In this document: piece after piece, positions 22,194-30,990 of the stretch
How positions within the stretch are numbered: the first letter of the stretch is position 1
Layout: each line of letters opens with the position of its first letter
Assembly: GCA_017525525.1 (NCBI GenBank)
Contig: JAFXSQ010000060.1
Span: 1-43,054, forward strand
DNA from: Lachnospiraceae bacterium
GTDB taxonomy: Bacteria; Bacillota; Clostridia; Lachnospirales; Lachnospiraceae
Reading direction: 5' to 3'
Length of the DNA: 43,054 nt
Translations under genes and position numbers: made by a program
The notes under the pieces: model-generated
What the model was told of the DNA's origin: nothing
The model's database searches: none
The model's input: only the letters and a program-made list of their open reading frames with translations

Positions 22194-23539
22194 CTGAGTT
22201 TTTGAACGCGGTATTGTCCGCGCTGATAATAATCCCGGCCGGTCTTTTAAGCCTCGCTCCCATGAAAAAACACCTTAAGTACAGTCCGAAAAGGACTGTT
22301 CTTTATATGCTGATTATAGACTGCGTACTAATACCCGCAGACGCCTTTGTAAAGATCAGGAGCTCTCTTTCGCCGAGTATAACTTTCATGATTATGCTCC
22401 TAATCCTTTTTATTGCATTTGTCAGCTTCACAACCACCGGCCTATGCAAGTCCGTCAGTGTGTATATGTTCGTATGTGTAATAGTCTCCGTCTGTGTCAA
22501 TCTGTCTAACGCAGTAGACGCCACGGCAAATCCTTCCTTAGGCGCCTCATTTGAGACCATCGAATTCGGTATATCTTGCACACTTATGGAAACTGCCGCT
22601 GCTCTTCTTTTATTCTATCCCATGTACCGCTATGGCAGCTTCCTCATAGACAATCTCAACAGCAGCAACATCTGGAACTCCACCTCTGTGATATCCGGGC
22701 TTTTCCTCTTTCTAAATATAAAGCTTATGCCCGTCAAGTACGAGACGCTCTACGTTAACAGAGTCTTCCAGCTCTATATTATAATTCAGGTTGTAGTCTT
22801 CGTCATGGAGATCCTAATGGGGGCAGTCTTCTACAATGTATCCGCCGAGATAATCAGCGCCGCAGCACTTAAGGTCAGAAACCATGTCCTTGAATTGGTT
22901 GAGGCAGACTACGAAAAACAGCAGAAATACATAGAGAGCACTGCCAGGATCAGGCACGATTTCAAGCACACCATCCGTACCTTAGAGGTCATGGCCGGCG
23001 AAGCCGACATAGACGGCATACGCGCTTATCTGAAGGAATATTCAGATACCGAATTCAACGAGCATGTAACAAACTATTGCATGAACTCTGCGCTCAACGC
23101 GACGCTCAATTATTATGCAAACGAAGCCGTGGCTGCAGGAATAACATTTACCTGCAGAATCGAACTTCCCTCAGCGGAATCCATGCCGCTTACCGACATC
23201 GAGCTCTGCAACATAACCGGAAACATCCTTGAAAATGCGGTCCGCTCCGCCTCCGCAGTACAGGATACCGATAAATACATAAAGCTTACCATCACACCTG
23301 AGCATGACGGTAAGCTTTACATAGTTGCCGTTAATTCCTTCAACGGTTTAGTCCGCCGCAAAGGAGCAAAGTATCTTTCCACCGTCAACAAGGGAAGCGG
23401 AATCGGACTTTCATCCATAACCGCCGTCGCCGAGCTGCACGGCGGTATAGCTTCATTTGATAATAGTGAAAATGAGTTTTATTCCGATGTTATGGTACCT
23501 CTCGTCTCTCCTTCAAGCACCTCAGGCACTGTCGCATAG
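22190..23539 (+). CDS. GHKL-type sensor histidine kinase (AgrC-like)
   Basis: The 449-residue membrane kinase has six or so hydrophobic segments (about 5-22, 38-52, 63-84, 90-106, 128-146, 165-220). A short dimerisation helix with the phospho-histidine in ARIRHDFKHT (H256) follows. The ATP-binding domain has its N box in NITGNILENA (N348 region) and G box GSGIGLSSI. The fold and gene order match peptide-sensing AgrC/ComD-type kinases that phosphorylate an LytTR regulator. No precursor peptide or AgrB-like protease is encoded nearby, so the signal is unknown. The last 61 bases overlap the end of the convergent gene at 23479. Confidence 0.9.
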   Translation: MTEFLNAVLSALIIIPAGLLSLAPMKKHLKYSPKRTVLYMLIIDCVLIPADAFVKIRSSLSPSITFMIMLLILFIAFVSFTTTGLCKSVSVYMFVCVIVSVCVNLSNAVDATANPSLGASFETIEFGISCTLMETAAALLLFYPMYRYGSFLIDNLNSSNIWNSTSVISGLFLFLNIKLMPVKYETLYVNRVFQLYIIIQVVVFVMEILMGAVFYNVSAEIISAAALKVRNHVLELVEADYEKQQKYIESTARIRHDFKHTIRTLEVMAGEADIDGIRAYLKEYSDTEFNEHVTNYCMNSALNATLNYYANEAVAAGITFTCRIELPSAESMPLTDIELCNITGNILENAVRSASAVQDTDKYIKLTITPEHDGKLYIVAVNSFNGLVRRKGAKYLSTVNKGSGIGLSSITAVAELHGGIASFDNSENEFYSDVMVPLVSPSSTSGTVA

Positions 23540-23991
23540 ATAATATTCGCGGTCATTGTGAGTGTGCTGTCGACAAGCTCCGCCATGCGCTCTTCATCAA
23601 GCGTTGGCGTTGCCGGAACCGACACACGGTACATGAGTGTCTTTAGCTTTGGTTCACCCTCCTCTGCCGAAACACCGTACCCGCCTAAAGGAAGTGTGTC
23701 ATTCACCTCGGCAATTCTTAAAAAGAATCCTGCGAACTCCTCTGCCTTTACGCCGGACAGATCCGCCACTTCGGCTCTTATAGTAAAAAGCGATACCGCC
23801 TCCTCTTCTGCTTCTGCCGGTATAAAGAATATATCCGCGAATATTTCCTTACCATTCAAATCCTTAGGAAGCTTCACAGTCAGCACATCCGTCTTCTCTG
23901 TCGGTGTCAACCTTGCCGCCACATATCTTGCTTCAAGCTTCTTTGAAAGTAGTGAAAGAATATCATTATATCTTTTTCTTATCTTATCCAT
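23479..23991 (-). CDS. Chaperone-like (YbjN/T3SS-chaperone-fold-like) protein, last gene of a four-gene operon
   Basis: The 170-residue acidic protein starts MDKIRKRYNDILSLLSKKLE and alternates helix, strands and helix. A central NDTLPLGGYGV segment and a final helix resemble YbjN-like proteins and class I secretion chaperones. This is a fold-level impression, not a family hit. A GTG at 24003 overlaps the ribosome-binding site (AGGAGG), so the ATG at 23991 is preferred. It starts 15 bases downstream of the 1015-residue protein gene and so is probably made together with it, perhaps as its binding partner. Its end overlaps the convergent kinase gene by 61 bases. Confidence 0.6.
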   Translation of the reverse strand: MDKIRKRYNDILSLLSKKLEARYVAARLTPTEKTDVLTVKLPKDLNGKEIFADIFFIPAEAEEEAVSLFTIRAEVADLSGVKAEEFAGFFLRIAEVNDTLPLGGYGVSAEEGEPKLKTLMYRVSVPATPTLDEERMAELVDSTLTMTANIIYATVPEVLEGETRGTITSE

Positions 23992-24006
23992 CTTTGGTCG
24001 CACCTC

Positions 24007-27000
24007 CTATAAAAGCTTCGCCGCAATTATACCTGCAGGCGGGTGAGGAATCTTCTTGGGTTTATCGCCCTTCTTTATGGCTTCATTATACTGCTTTGCC
24101 TCTTCTTTACTTAAGAATGTAACCCTTAAGCCTAAGCTTTTTACAAGCTGATAGCATGCAAGAGAAGTCTGGGTTAATTTTCCAGCCTTGTTATCCTCCT
24201 GTGTCAGCATGGTTCTGTTGTCACCTTCACCATTGTAAAACAGCTTATTGTAGACAAATTCGCCGTATCTGCCGGCCACATGCTTCGACATGCCCTCTAC
24301 CGTCGCAAACCCGAGCTCTCCGGCCAGTTCATCCCGTAGTGTGTTCTTATAATAATCCTTCTTCCATTCGGGATATGTGTTATATTTTTTATCAAGCTCA
24401 AGCAAATACGCATCTATTCCGAAGAATTCATCTATCATAGTTTTATGATCATGCTCTTTCTTGGCATACATCAAGCCCTTCATAAGCAGGGAATTAACCA
24501 CCGAAAGACTTGCGTAACCTACCAATACGGCTGGGTTTGCAACACCAAAGAACGTAGCAGCAACACCAAGCCCGTTCATAAAAAACGAATCCAATGTTTT
24601 AATGCCTTCCGTAACCTTATTTCTTACATCAACAGCAAGAATATTCTTGGCGTAATCTGCTTCCGTTCCCTCAAGCTTTTCTGCTCCCTGAGCCTTTATC
24701 AGCTTGTTAAACCTGTAACGCGCATAAACATGGTGAGCATCTCTTTTTACCTGTCCGATTCCATCCGCAACATCAACCGCTGCTTTAACGCCGTAGACTG
24801 CCATAGTAGTTGTAGGGATATAATTAACTATGCTCGAGGCCGTAGTAGCACATCTGGCAATTTCCCCTGCAACTCCTTCCATCCCCCAGTCAACAAATTT
24901 ATTTGCAAGCGGTCCGGCCACATTCAGTCCAAACCCTATCAAGCCCGCAGTAGCCCCCCATGTGGAACTCCAATAGGTTGTTTGAGCACGAATCCCACTG
25001 ATGATCATGCTGGTTATACTCATATCATCGCCATTTTTTAATGCAGCCTTCGTCATACTATACATGGCTGTCAGTCCGCCAATCATCCCTGCGATTCCCA
25101 CAATCGAACTAAAAGCATTCGAAGCACCACTTAAAACATCCGAATTAAGCCCAAAATCCACCCCTGTTCCCTGTTCCGAAAAGGTTATTATCTTGTCAAG
25201 CTTAGCCAATAGCACGCTGGGCTGCGTTACTGCAAATAACGCTTCATTTACTTTATCCACATGTTTTTTTTCTTTCGGTTTTTGCCTGAATTTTTGTTCT
25301 AGAGAATTGTCGCCCCTCGGATACCGTTCATCTCCTGTGAAAGTTTCCTTAACCGCTTCATCACTCAGCGTATTTTTAACGTAAGTAGGCATATTTACTG
25401 TGTAGTACCTTTTAGCATTGCTGAGATTCCGGTCAGCATCAATCATTTTATCATAAGTTTCCTTAGCCTTCCTCCTTTTTTCTTCAACCGTTTTGTGCTC
25501 TTCCTTCTTACTAAACCATGCTTTTTCCTCTTCAAGCATAGCTTTCCGACATTCACCTAACGCCTTGATTGTATCAACCAGATATTTGTCTCTTAATGCA
25601 AGCTTTTTAGAAAGCTCGGTACTCGCCTCGTTTAGAAAATCCCTGTTTGTATCCACATATTCCTGCTCCACATTAGAAATATCCATAAAATCAAGCACCG
25701 CATAGTCACTATCCTTCGATACATTAATATCCGCAAAGGTTTTCTGTACAGCCATTACATCCCCATGTCCCAAGTAATCCATAGCCGCTTCAAGCTTTTC
25801 CAGGCGGAAATTGGTTATTCTCTTGGCGATTGACCTTCGCTTTGAGCCTTTCCACAAAAGGCCCGGGAGCCCGCTCATCTTGTTCGCAAATTCCGCTTCT
25901 CTTGGCACATAGCCTGTCTGTATATAAGCTACATCCTCCGCTTTCAGGGCTCCTACTCTGTCAAGCTCCACTATGCCGTACACGAGAAGTCTGTCTCTTA
26001 TCGGAAGTGAAAGAAGCTTGTCCAAAAACGCAGTATTTGCGACAACATCAACCATCTGAGATATAACATATCTGTCTACCTTGTATACTCCGTCTATCTG
26101 TTCAGGCGTCAGATTCTTATCTTTACCATAATCCTTTTCTTTTTCCTTGGATCTGTCAGCAGCCCTCGCTTTTTCTCTTATTTTTGAAAGACAGCTTTTA
26201 TCCGTTGCGACAATATTCATTCTATCCAAAAGGTCTATTTTTCTTCGTTCTTTGTCACTCCCCCTATAATCACCGCTATACAAACTGTAGAACTCCATAA
26301 TCCTGTCTAGCTTTTCCTCTATGATTTCCTTTCTGTTTGTCTCGTCAAGATTTAGAAAGTATTGCTCCTTATAGAGAACAAGTACTTTTTCATATGGCTT
26401 GGCAAAATTATAAAGCCGTTCAGCTTTTTCCCTTTGTGAAAGGAATGGATTAGCGTTTAAGGAATCTCTCATAACATTAAATCTGTTGAAGAAATCCTTC
26501 CCCTGCTTTGCGTACTTCTCTCTCTCCCGATTTGTAAGATACCTGTGAAGAACCTCCTCTAATGATTGATTCTCCTGAATTATCTTCTTACGGGCAACCC
26601 CATCTAATTTGAGAGTCTTCATTATACGGTCACGCTGCTCAATAGAACTCGTAAACAAGGTATCCTTAAGAGCAAAATGGTTTTTCTTTTCTGTTCTTAT
26701 TATTTCTGTATCTTTTCGTGCATTATTTCTGTTATTCTTTCTTGTAGTTGACTCCTTCTTAAGTATAACCGTATCAGCATAGACACTTTCCTCTTCAACT
26801 GCATAATCACCAACCCAACGTAAAACCTCAAATCCTGTTAATAACTCCTGTTTTGTCACATCATTAGTGATATCCCTGATAACATCATTCAAACTATCCT
26901 TACTTTTAGTGGAAAAAATTCTTTGTTTCCCTCGAACTTTGCCTGCGTCGAGCTGATCACCTATGGTAAAACCATCATCTATTAACTTCCCTTCAGTTTT

Positions 27001-27054
27001 ATACTGAAGCTTTTCTTTATTCATAAACTCCTGATTTACAATCTCTTCTTTCAT
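24007..27054 (-). CDS. Very large helical protein with a central hydrophobic region, function unknown (candidate secreted effector or membrane-active protein)
   Basis: The 1015-residue protein has no recognised domain. Residues 1-330 are Lys/Glu/Arg-rich and helical, without a signal peptide. About 330-600 is more helix with coiled-coil-like stretches (EEHKTVEEKRRKAKETYDKM). About 650-880 contains several long Ala/Gly/Ile/Val-rich segments (FSSIVGIAGMIGGLTAMYSM, TWGATAGLIGFGLNVAG, VANPAVLVGYASLSVVNSLL) that could insert in membranes. A hydrophilic tail ends IPHPPAGIIAAKLL. The coding sequence looks richer in A and T than its neighbours, above all in the 5' third, which hints at different ancestry. 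The ATG at 27054 (GGGGGATTGACT) is two bases after the GNAT stop. It lies between two chaperone-like genes, an arrangement that suggests a protein needing partners before export; this is inference. Confidence 0.7.
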   Translation of the reverse strand: MKEEIVNQEFMNKEKLQYKTEGKLIDDGFTIGDQLDAGKVRGKQRIFSTKSKDSLNDVIRDITNDVTKQELLTGFEVLRWVGDYAVEEESVYADTVILKKESTTRKNNRNNARKDTEIIRTEKKNHFALKDTLFTSSIEQRDRIMKTLKLDGVARKKIIQENQSLEEVLHRYLTNREREKYAKQGKDFFNRFNVMRDSLNANPFLSQREKAERLYNFAKPYEKVLVLYKEQYFLNLDETNRKEIIEEKLDRIMEFYSLYSGDYRGSDKERRKIDLLDRMNIVATDKSCLSKIREKARAADRSKEKEKDYGKDKNLTPEQIDGVYKVDRYVISQMVDVVANTAFLDKLLSLPIRDRLLVYGIVELDRVGALKAEDVAYIQTGYVPREAEFANKMSGLPGLLWKGSKRRSIAKRITNFRLEKLEAAMDYLGHGDVMAVQKTFADINVSKDSDYAVLDFMDISNVEQEYVDTNRDFLNEASTELSKKLALRDKYLVDTIKALGECRKAMLEEEKAWFSKKEEHKTVEEKRRKAKETYDKMIDADRNLSNAKRYYTVNMPTYVKNTLSDEAVKETFTGDERYPRGDNSLEQKFRQKPKEKKHVDKVNEALFAVTQPSVLLAKLDKIITFSEQGTGVDFGLNSDVLSGASNAFSSIVGIAGMIGGLTAMYSMTKAALKNGDDMSITSMIISGIRAQTTYWSSTWGATAGLIGFGLNVAGPLANKFVDWGMEGVAGEIARCATTASSIVNYIPTTTMAVYGVKAAVDVADGIGQVKRDAHHVYARYRFNKLIKAQGAEKLEGTEADYAKNILAVDVRNKVTEGIKTLDSFFMNGLGVAATFFGVANPAVLVGYASLSVVNSLLMKGLMYAKKEHDHKTMIDEFFGIDAYLLELDKKYNTYPEWKKDYYKNTLRDELAGELGFATVEGMSKHVAGRYGEFVYNKLFYNGEGDNRTMLTQEDNKAGKLTQTSLACYQLVKSLGLRVTFLSKEEAKQYNEAIKKGDKPKKIPHPPAGIIAAKLL

Positions 27055-27056
27055 AG

Positions 27057-27893
27057 TCAATCCCCCAATACCAGACAATTCATATATTCCTGCACAAGGT
27101 ACTCCTCATCGGGAGGATTAAACATCTGAAGCAGGCCGTTGAACGCCCCGTCATCATTTAAGCAAAGCTTCAATATAAGCTTATCTCCCACAATTTCCTT
27201 CGCTCCGGTTATCACGCTGTAAAGGATAAGTACAAAGAAACCCTGTTTTTTTGCCTTCTCATCCAAATAAAGGTCGGATACCGTGAGGATTTCCTCATCC
27301 AAACTGCATATGGCGCAGGCCGCAACCTTTCCGTCACTTATAAGAAAGCGTGAAAACTCTCTTTCAAAAGGCTTTATGTTGAACGGCAGATCCGCAAATC
27401 CGATAATCTTTCTGGCTTCCTCATATCCAACCATAGGCGGAAGCTTTGTCACCCTTTCATCAAGCATCTGCAGAACACCTGCATCCATCATGTCCCTCAC
27501 TCTGTATATGAGCAGACGGCCCGTAAGCTCTAATGGGATATACCTACGCTTACCGAAGAAATGATACACATCTAAAGCTTGCTCAGGGAGGGCGACAATC
27601 CTTACAAGTATATTGACAACTCCGAGTTTTCTTAAGAAGTCAGCACTGTATGAAAGAAGCTCCGTTGCCTTCCCCGTTTCCCTGAAATGCTCCGCCGTGA
27701 AAATATAATTCAGCCACACGTCCTTCGTCTCTCCGATAGTATGTGAAAAAAGCGCATAGCATATAAGCGCTCCGTCATCGAAGCCTCCTATCATAATATG
27801 CTCTGATCCACCCTCAAGGATTTCTTCGAGCACATCCTCCGGGGCTGTAAGCGAAAGCAGATCATGATCTGCCGCAAATTCCTTAAAAACCAT
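27057..27893 (-). CDS. Tandem GNAT-like N-acetyltransferase
   Basis: The 278-residue protein appears to hold two acetyltransferase-like halves. The first (about 1-150) has GGFDDGALICYALFSHTIGE, a strand-turn for substrate, then YIFTAEHFRETGKATELLSY, which fits the acetyl-CoA-binding R/Q-x-x-G-x-G/A pattern. The second (about 160-278) has GKVAACAICSLDEEILTVSDLYLDE, then a long helix, but a poor acetyl-CoA loop (KKQGFFVLILYS), so it may be inactive. The ATG at 27893 follows AAAGGAGCAGAAT and overlaps the upstream gene by 11 bases; the frame extends further upstream but lacks a ribosome-binding site. It could modify the large protein encoded next. Substrate unknown. Confidence 0.65.
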   Translation of the reverse strand: MVFKEFAADHDLLSLTAPEDVLEEILEGGSEHIMIGGFDDGALICYALFSHTIGETKDVWLNYIFTAEHFRETGKATELLSYSADFLRKLGVVNILVRIVALPEQALDVYHFFGKRRYIPLELTGRLLIYRVRDMMDAGVLQMLDERVTKLPPMVGYEEARKIIGFADLPFNIKPFEREFSRFLISDGKVAACAICSLDEEILTVSDLYLDEKAKKQGFFVLILYSVITGAKEIVGDKLILKLCLNDDGAFNGLLQMFNPPDEEYLVQEYMNCLVLGD

Positions 27894-28380
27894 ATTCTGC
27901 TCCTTTCGCCGCAGCCTCATAAACAGCCGCGTACTGTGAGGCCTGTGCCCATGAGACACGCATCGAGATTTCCGCCTGTCTCTTCATCTCCTCGTCTGAC
28001 ATGTCATCCGGAAACGGAGTGCTTAAGGTGTAGGTTACCGCATTCTCCTCCGGATCATAACCCAATGTACCCGGAATCATCTCATAGTTCTCCGCCGCAA
28101 GCGCCGCACAGAGCAAAGCTACAGTTGTCCTTTGTACCCCGCTTATGATAAGGTATCTGCAGACAAAGATACGATTCGTCTCGCTGCCGTCCTCATTATC
28201 CGTTTTGTGAAAGAAAAATTCTGCCTCTCCCGTATTGTACATGGTACCAAACCTTGGAAGAATTACGGTTCTTATGTCCGTATCAAGCCCGGACTCCTCC
28301 TTTGTGACGAAGGCATTCTCCTCGTCATAAAGTTCAAGCTGTTGCAGTAATTCTGATGTTTTCAAAGCCTTTACCCCCAT
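27883..28380 (-). CDS. Chaperone-like (YbjN-like) protein, first gene of a four-gene operon
   Basis: The 165-residue acidic protein (MGVKALKTSELLQQLELYDE at the start) has a helix, several strands including EAEFFFHKTDNEDGSETNRIFVC, a central helix (TTVALLCAALAAENYEMIPGTLGYD) and a C-terminal helix. Size, acidity and layout resemble the 170-residue protein at the other end of the operon, and both resemble YbjN/secretion-chaperone folds. The resemblance is by eye. The start is preceded by AAGAGAAGAATC, which is also the edge of the family B element at 28384. No clear promoter is visible upstream because the element fills the gap. Confidence 0.55.
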   Translation of the reverse strand: MGVKALKTSELLQQLELYDEENAFVTKEESGLDTDIRTVILPRFGTMYNTGEAEFFFHKTDNEDGSETNRIFVCRYLIISGVQRTTVALLCAALAAENYEMIPGTLGYDPEENAVTYTLSTPFPDDMSDEEMKRQAEISMRVSWAQASQYAAVYEAAAKGAEYGF

Positions 28381-28383
28381 TAA

Positions 28384-28572
28384 GATTCTTCTCTTTGTTT
28401 AAGACATGACACGGTGTCATTCTGAGAGGAGAAACGCAAATGACGAAGTCATTTTATTAATGCGTTTCGACGACAGGACACGACGTAAGTGAGACTCGAA
28501 ATCTTTGATTTCGCTAGTCGAACTTATGCAAAGCTATGTCGTGTCAATACATCCTCTTTAGCCCGAAGAATC
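28384..28572. repeat. Family B element, with inserted module shared with the 10.3-kb element
   Basis: Outer arms GATTCTTC (28384-28391) and GAAGAATC (28565-28572) pair. GACACGGTGTC with ATTCTGAGAGG and CTTTAGCCCGAAGAATC mark it as family B. Inside are a 7-bp stem with GAA loop (28438-28454), a CGAAATC-TTT-GATTTCG hairpin, and the module 28486-28535 shared with 10408-10458. It fills the gap between the C11 gene terminator and the four-gene operon. Confidence 0.7.
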
Positions 28573-28620
28573 TATTTTTCAAACTTCACTTCACACTACT
28601 TTTTTGATTGAATAAGTCAA

Positions 28621-28652
28621 GAGGTGGCAAGCCGCAAAGCGGCCGCCACCTC
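28621..28652 (-). terminator. Nested hairpin after the C11 protease gene
   Basis: GAGGTGGC (28621-28628) pairs with GCCACCTC (28645-28652) and encloses GCCGC-AAA-GCGGC (28631-28643). The T-tract beyond it on the minus strand is weak (TTGACTTATTC). It lies 15 bases beyond the stop codon. Confidence 0.65.
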
Positions 28653-28667
28653 TCGGTTTAAGCATTA

Positions 28668-30860
28668 TCATTCATCCTCATAGAAGCTTACTTCACCGTT
28701 CTCATCCACATTGAATGTAACCGGATCCGTTACAAAATAATCACCGAACATATCATCTATACAGAATGCGTACATATAATCTGCGCCCTCCATATATCCG
28801 TAGATAAGCTCCGTATCTCCGGTAAATGTAAACTCCTGACCGTGATACGTAGACTCCTCATCGCCTTCAATCTGGTAAGCGGTATAAAGCGGAACAATCA
28901 CATCGCCTTCCTTAAGCTGTGTGACAACACGTCCTGCGGCACCGCACTCGTCGATACCGTCCCAGGCACCCTCTATCACTACCTCATTACTATCAAAATA
29001 ATGCCTGATTCTTAAATTGGTATCTTCACCGTTCAGCCTTATCGGTGAGGTGTAAACTATATAGTCCTCCTCCTCGTCGGCAATGAATATCGCAAGGTTC
29101 TGCCCATCCGGAAGCGAAAGCCAAGAGCCATCAAAATTATCGGCAAATGTACCGCTGTCCCAATCACCCTCTATGTCTATGGTCTGGCCGAGCTCGATCA
29201 TAACATTCTCTTCCTCATCGAGCTGGTAAACTAATGCGCTTACAGCCATACCATACTCTTTACCGTTCTCATCAAGGGTGAACGAAAAGCTGCCGTCCTC
29301 GTCTAAATGAGCCTCCTCAGCAAAGGTGATGTACTGGCTTTCTCCGGTAAGTTCCTGATCGTCCGCGTAAGACCAGTAATCCTCCGAACCGCCGCACTCT
29401 TCCGACCAGCACCACTCACCGCTTTCATCATACCACTCGTCATCACTGTAGCTGTCCCAGTCACCGTCGTTGGCGCCGGCATAATTAAGTCTGTCGATAA
29501 ATGACACATAGTAAGGACTTACAGCCACATCACTGAAGGTTGAAAGCTCATTCGAACCCTGTATAGAAAGAGGATAATACGTCGAAAGGCCGCATGCGTT
29601 TGCGTGCCTTGAGCCCATCTTCATATAAGCCATGGAATCGCTTACTGCGCTCTTCAGCTCTTCTATTCCCTCCGCATAGCCGTCACAGGCTTCTGCAAGG
29701 CCTACCAGGTCAACCATATTGGTATAACCCTCGGACCTGTTGTTAGATCCGAAGAACTCGGCATTCTGTATACCTCTAACCATATTTGAAAGAGCGGTTG
29801 AATCGGCTCCCGCCTCATACATACTCTTCGCAAATGTATTGTAGGCTTCAAGTATACCGTCGACCTTTGAGAGATCGATAACACAAAGTGTAGAATCATC
29901 CTGCTCGTCTGTCCGCTTACAGGACTCATAGAAACCGTCACATATCACCTTACCGAGACTTACGGTATCAACTCCTCCGTTCTCACACACAAATTCACCG
30001 ATCTCGGTATAGTCCCATCCAAGTCCCGGCTCGGTCTGCTCGGAAGCAATCATATAATCGGCATAGTTTGCAAGAATATTTGCTGTCTCCAAAGTACTCA
30101 TCAGGCAGGCGTCAAAGCCTATGAAGTCAAACTTTCTGTCCATCTGCGACACAACAGCCGAGAGCGCCGTGTCGAGTTCCCTTAAGAGTATGGAATCCTG
30201 CTCGTTAAGCTCATCGAAGCAAACGCCGGTTATGCTTCCTCCACCGTGGTTCCAAATATCAACACCCATATGCTCGGAAGAGTAATTCTCCACTCCCCAG
30301 CTCAAGAAATCCTGCAAGGTATCGGTGGCTCCCATGCTTGCGAGAGGCTGACTGTCAACCAACTCCATACCTTCGCTGGTTATAACAAATCTGCCCAGCG
30401 TATCGGAATCAATCATACTGCTCTGCCACCCGTTGGTTCCGCCTGTCTGAACCACATATCTTATGTTCTCGTTAGTCATTCCGTTGACCAGCTCTTCTAT
30501 GTCTCCGGAAGCCATCCCGTTTTCGGATTCAAGATCCGTACCACAGAGGTATAAAAATATGGTCCACACACCATCGTCTGCAGTTACTCCGCTGTAAGAA
30601 GGTCTGCTTACGGAAAGAGCTCCCGTATTCCTGTCTACGGACATTGAAAACCCGCCGGTATTTCCCTCTCCGGTCTCATCATCAACCTCATCATCAATTT
30701 CGTCATCGATTTCGTCATCAACCGCAACCTCAGTCTGAGCCGACTCGGTCTGAGCTGCCGTAGTCGCGCTCTTATCCACGCTGTCGTCACCGCCGCACCC
30801 GAAAAGGGATAAGCCCATCATTGCACTTAAAGCGAATGCCGCAATTCTCTTTTTTCTCAT
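28668..30860 (-). CDS. Clostripain-family (C11) cysteine peptidase lipoprotein
   Basis: The 730-residue protein has a signal peptide with lipobox LSLFGC (Cys 22) and an acidic linker (about 44-66). The C11 peptidase domain (about 98-450) begins WTIFLYLCGTDLESENG. It shows the catalytic histidine in DIWNHGGGSITG (H205) and the catalytic cysteine in DFIGFDACLMS (C252). The rest (about 470-730) is beta-rich and very acidic, with Ser/Tyr/Trp/Asp runs, probably a surface stalk or substrate domain. C11 enzymes cleave after basic residues, often after self-processing. It is therefore a surface protease. ATG with GGAGGGGAAAT upstream. It lies between the four-gene operon and a smaller lipoprotein gene. 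Confidence 0.9.
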   Translation of the reverse strand: MRKKRIAAFALSAMMGLSLFGCGGDDSVDKSATTAAQTESAQTEVAVDDEIDDEIDDEVDDETGEGNTGGFSMSVDRNTGALSVSRPSYSGVTADDGVWTIFLYLCGTDLESENGMASGDIEELVNGMTNENIRYVVQTGGTNGWQSSMIDSDTLGRFVITSEGMELVDSQPLASMGATDTLQDFLSWGVENYSSEHMGVDIWNHGGGSITGVCFDELNEQDSILLRELDTALSAVVSQMDRKFDFIGFDACLMSTLETANILANYADYMIASEQTEPGLGWDYTEIGEFVCENGGVDTVSLGKVICDGFYESCKRTDEQDDSTLCVIDLSKVDGILEAYNTFAKSMYEAGADSTALSNMVRGIQNAEFFGSNNRSEGYTNMVDLVGLAEACDGYAEGIEELKSAVSDSMAYMKMGSRHANACGLSTYYPLSIQGSNELSTFSDVAVSPYYVSFIDRLNYAGANDGDWDSYSDDEWYDESGEWCWSEECGGSEDYWSYADDQELTGESQYITFAEEAHLDEDGSFSFTLDENGKEYGMAVSALVYQLDEEENVMIELGQTIDIEGDWDSGTFADNFDGSWLSLPDGQNLAIFIADEEEDYIVYTSPIRLNGEDTNLRIRHYFDSNEVVIEGAWDGIDECGAAGRVVTQLKEGDVIVPLYTAYQIEGDEESTYHGQEFTFTGDTELIYGYMEGADYMYAFCIDDMFGDYFVTDPVTFNVDENGEVSFYEDE

Positions 30861-30913
30861 ATTTCCCCTCCTTAAAGATCATCAGCATACATGTAACACA
30901 TATATAGTAAAAC

Positions 30914-30949
30914 ACCCGGAGCTGCTTTTCAAGTAAAACAACTCCGGGT
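30914..30949 (-). terminator. Terminator after the 177-residue lipoprotein gene
   Basis: ACCCGGAG (30914-30921) pairs with CTCCGGGT (30942-30949). On the minus strand GTTTTACTATA follows. It separates the lipoprotein from the C11 protease gene. Confidence 0.75.
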
Positions 30950-30990
30950 ATTATACTTTTTAGGGTTTTTCGGATCCTGTATGAAGCGGA

